Assembly (NCBI GenBank): GCA_018712645.1
Contig: DVGO01000062.1
Span: 68,195 to 102,695 of the forward strand
Reading direction: 5' to 3'
Source: Candidatus Faecousia faecavium
GTDB lineage: Bacteria; Bacillota; Clostridia; Oscillospirales; Oscillospiraceae
DNA: 34,501 nucleotides
In this document: positions 33,122 through 34,501 of the stretch, one piece after another
Position numbering within the stretch: position 1 is the first letter of the stretch
How the letters are laid out: every line of letters starts with the position of its first letter
Program-made: the position numbers and the translations under genes
Notes under the pieces: generated by a model
Told to the model about the DNA's origin: nothing
Databases searched by the model: none
The model's input: the letters and a program-made list of their open reading frames with translations, nothing else

Positions 33122-33512
33122 GCATTCTTCAGTGGAAGCCAGAAGGAAAACGAAACAAATTTCCTTTTTGTACGTGGAAAAGTTCTCAAAGCACATATTT
33201 TTATGACTTTTATAGTTGTTGAAGTAGAACTCGAGTAAAATAAATTGTACTCAAACACATTAATATCAAAAATACAGGTCAAGTACTATCCCAGGAAACA
33301 GTTGTTCCGCTTGCTGCTGCACGGTAGCTAATAAAACGAATATAACAAAAGTCCCCTCCCTGTGCCGAAAAAATGGCATTGGGAGAGGACTTATCTTTCT
33401 GCAAAACGCCGCTCGGTCCATCGTGTGCTATCCTATTATGGGTCAGAATATGGGTCAGCGGCTTTTCGGGCAAACTAGCAAATCACTTAGCCGAACTTGT
33501 TGTATCCGAATC
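33122..33512. other. Gene-free, AT-richer stretch with a hairpin and direct repeats
   Basis: No convincing coding frame on either strand. It holds a terminator-like hairpin, AAGTCCCCTCCC (33349-33360) with GGGAGAGGACTT (33381-33392), strengthened by an inner TGCC/GGCA pair. It also holds two copies of ATGGGTCAG (33438-33446 and 33450-33458). Base composition is lower in GC than the flanking genes, as in remnants of integrated elements. Confidence 0.6.
33438..33458. repeat. Tandem ATGGGTCAG direct repeat
   Basis: Two 9-bp copies with a 12-bp period, about 100 bp left of the tRNA fragment. Short spaced direct repeats of this kind flank attachment sites as integrase arm-binding sites. A related pair lies on the other side at 33716-33735. 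Confidence 0.55.
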
Positions 33513-33560
33513 AACCATAAAAAGTCCTGAAATCATGTGATTTCAGGACTTTTTATGGTT
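33513..33560. terminator. Perfect 23-bp palindrome abutting the tRNA 3' end
   Basis: Arms 33513-33535 and 33538-33560 are perfect inverses with a 2-nt loop. The core AAAAAGTCCTGA ... TCAGGACTTTTT is a bidirectional terminator. The right arm runs into the encoded CCA end of the tRNA fragment, so it is probably the original terminator of that tRNA gene. Confidence 0.88.
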
Positions 33561-33600
33561 GCGGAGGCAGGACTCGAACCTGCGGCCTCCGGGTTATGAG
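33556..33600 (-). other. 3' fragment of an initiator-type tRNA (CAT anticodon): probable attachment site
   Basis: On the minus strand the segment begins in an anticodon loop CTCATAA, continues with CCCGG, the variable region and the T-arm GCAGG-TTCGAGT-CCTGC, then acceptor strand CTCCGCA, discriminator A and encoded CCA. The 5' half (acceptor, D-arm, 5' anticodon stem) is absent: the bases before CTCATAA do not pair correctly. A tRNA 3' fragment flanked by repeats is the classic mark of att-site duplication by a tyrosine-recombinase element. Confidence 0.75.
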
Positions 33601-33715
33601 GAGCCCTTTGCCGCATGCAAGTTCCGAAAATCCCAAAAATACATCAATATACGTCAGAATTATAGGCATAAAAGTTCGGTTTTTCTATACCCATGTGAAC
33701 AAATAGAATCCTGTA

Positions 33716-33735
33716 GGGGTCAAAATGGGGTCAAA
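33716..33735. repeat. Tandem GGGGTCAAA direct repeat
   Basis: Two copies, 33716-33724 and 33727-33735, with an 11-bp period, 116 bp right of the tRNA fragment. They share the GGGTCA core with the left pair and may be recombinase arm sites. No integrase gene is present within the window. Confidence 0.5.
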
Positions 33736-33852
33736 CTTTTAATGAATTTTCAAAGCAAGAATGATCATCATAGTAAAAATCTATTATCCTGAAAATTTCA
33801 ACCTTTCATTCTTCATCTCTTTTCGCAGTGAGCACAATTTTCCTTTTGACAC

Positions 33853-33892
33853 AAAAAACACAGAGCCAGCACCATGGCTGACTCTGTGTTTT
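33853..33892 (-). terminator. Terminator of the chromate transporter operon
   Basis: AAAACACAGAGCCAGC (33855-33870) pairs with GCTGACTCTGTGTTTT (33877-33892) with one mismatch. On the minus strand it is followed by TTTTTT. It lies 10 bp after the stop of the transporter gene. Confidence 0.9.
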
Positions 33893-33901
33893 CATTCTCT
33901 T

Positions 33902-34459
33902 TTACAGCAAAAGTCCCAGCAGCAGAATCCCCGAGCCGCACAGGCACATTACCAAAATGGGATTCCACTTGAATTTTCGCAGCAGTACAAAGGCCGCCGC
34001 AAACAATGCCAATCCAATGAAATTCAGATTGGCCATGGTCAGTTCCTGTCCGCCCAGTGCCACCTGCAGCAAAATGGAAATGCCCGCCGAAGCAATCAGC
34101 GCCACCACCGCAGGCCGCAGGCTTGCCAGCACACTCTGCAGTACAGACAACTTTTTATACCGGTAGTAGATAAAGGTCAGCAGCGACACAATAAACAGCG
34201 ACGGCAGAATGCAGCCGAAGGTGGCAACCAACGCACCGGGAATTCCGGCAATCCGGATACCTACGAAAGTTGCCGAGTTCACCGCAATGGGGCCGGGGGT
34301 CATCTCCGCAATGGTAATCAGGTCGGTAAACTCGCTCATGTCCAGCCAAGCGTGGTTGTGCACCACTTGAGCCTGAATCAGGGGCATGGCCGCATAGCCG
34401 CCGCCAATGGAAAACAGGCCAATCTGCAAAAAACTCCAGAAAAGCTGTAAGTAAATCAT
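33902..34459 (-). CDS. Chromate transporter (CHR family), short subunit
   Basis: A 185-residue membrane protein. The N-terminal block LFWSFLQIGLFSIGGGYAAMPLI and the loop EMTPGPIAVNSATFVGIRIAG are the CHR-domain signatures; about five or six membrane segments follow. In Firmicutes the CHR transporter is usually split into two half-size genes that act as a heterodimer, and here the preceding gene overlaps this one by ATGA. The family is named for chromate efflux, but in gut anaerobes the natural anion is not known and may be sulfate-like. The gene ends at a clear terminator. Confidence 0.92.
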   Translation of the reverse strand: MIYLQLFWSFLQIGLFSIGGGYAAMPLIQAQVVHNHAWLDMSEFTDLITIAEMTPGPIAVNSATFVGIRIAGIPGALVATFGCILPSLFIVSLLTFIYYRYKKLSVLQSVLASLRPAVVALIASAGISILLQVALGGQELTMANLNFIGLALFAAAFVLLRKFKWNPILVMCLCGSGILLLGLLL

Positions 34460-34501
34460 GCCGCCTCTCCCTTCTTATGCTGGGTCAGCGCCAGGACAAT
34501 T
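34456..34501 (-). CDS. Probable partner chromate transporter subunit, C-terminal fragment
   Basis: The last 14 residues (IVLALTQHKKGEAA) and stop of a gene that enters from the right edge. Its TGA overlaps the next ATG (ATGA), so the two are coupled. The hydrophobic-then-basic end fits the C-terminus of the second CHR half-protein. Assignment rests mainly on context. Confidence 0.55.
   Translation of the reverse strand, partial: IVLALTQHKKGEAA

Noticed and set aside
33556..33600. A complete tRNA-Met gene
   Set aside because: Only anticodon loop to CCA end is present; no D-arm or 5' acceptor strand can be found on the other side, so it is a fragment.
33438..33735. CRISPR array
   Set aside because: Only two short copies per side, 9 bp long with 2-3 bp between them; no spacers or leader.
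33559..33792. Plus-strand frame beginning MRRQDSNLRPPGYE
   Set aside because: This is the well-known spurious translation across the complement of a tRNA T-arm and acceptor end; the frame has no support after it.

Overview
The window looks like a chromosomal segment of a GC-rich gut Firmicute of the class Clostridia, probably an Oscillospiraceae-type organism. This rests on strong AGGAGG ribosome sites, Gram-positive sortase-anchored pili, a clostridial-type chloramphenicol acetyltransferase and MacB-like exporters with Firmicutes-style adaptors. Genus cannot be fixed from sequence alone.

Layout. (1) 1-5350, plus strand: the 3' end of an acid-sugar catabolic operon. It holds the tail of a sialidase-fold protein, an iron-dependent alcohol dehydrogenase, a DapA/NanA-type aldolase, a PdxA-family dehydrogenase, a free-standing VOC domain resembling the tail of some KDPG aldolases, and an SLC13-type permease. 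It faces a convergent PrpR-type regulator (5357-7141, minus) whose AAA+ domain lacks the residues needed to drive sigma-54. (2) 7299-12153, plus: a drug-response operon, marR - heterodimeric ABC exporter (two genes) - type A cat. It has a visible promoter and operator and ends in a terminator whose loop carries a 61-bp palindrome built from two IS150-like ends. (3) 12166-18197, minus: a MacAB-like export operon with two adaptor genes, one carrying an inserted Ig-like domain. (4) 18331-28166, minus: a sortase-assembled pilus operon ordered as in streptococcal FCT islands (adhesin - small coiled-coil protein - SipA-like chaperone - major pilin - class B sortase - FctB-like anchor pilin - second class B sortase). 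The SipA-like protein has lost the catalytic Ser and Lys. Intercistronic hairpins punctuate the operon. (5) 28239-31899, minus: tetrapyrrole genes. hemC is intact, hemB and hemL are fused in frame after loss of about a third of each, and hemA lacks its N-terminal catalytic segment. (6) 31983-33065, plus: the C-terminal part of a BceB/FtsX-type permease, abutting truncated hemA head to head. (7) 33066-33900: a gene-free stretch with a terminator, direct repeats, a perfect 23-bp palindrome and the 3' part of an initiator tRNA, which looks like an attachment site. (8) 33853-34501, minus: a two-gene chromate-transporter pair, the upstream gene cut by the window edge.

How the genes work together. 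The first operon probably takes up and oxidises, cleaves or decarboxylates a sugar acid under control of the PrpR-like sensor. The second probably senses a drug through MarR and then both exports and acetylates it. The pilus operon supplies every part needed for a two- or three-component covalent pilus: tip, shaft, base, chaperone, polymerising sortase and anchoring sortase. The heme genes as written cannot make porphobilinogen or glutamate-1-semialdehyde. Two broken junctions within 3 kb mean either real genome decay or assembly chimeras, and reads should be checked before any biology is drawn from them.
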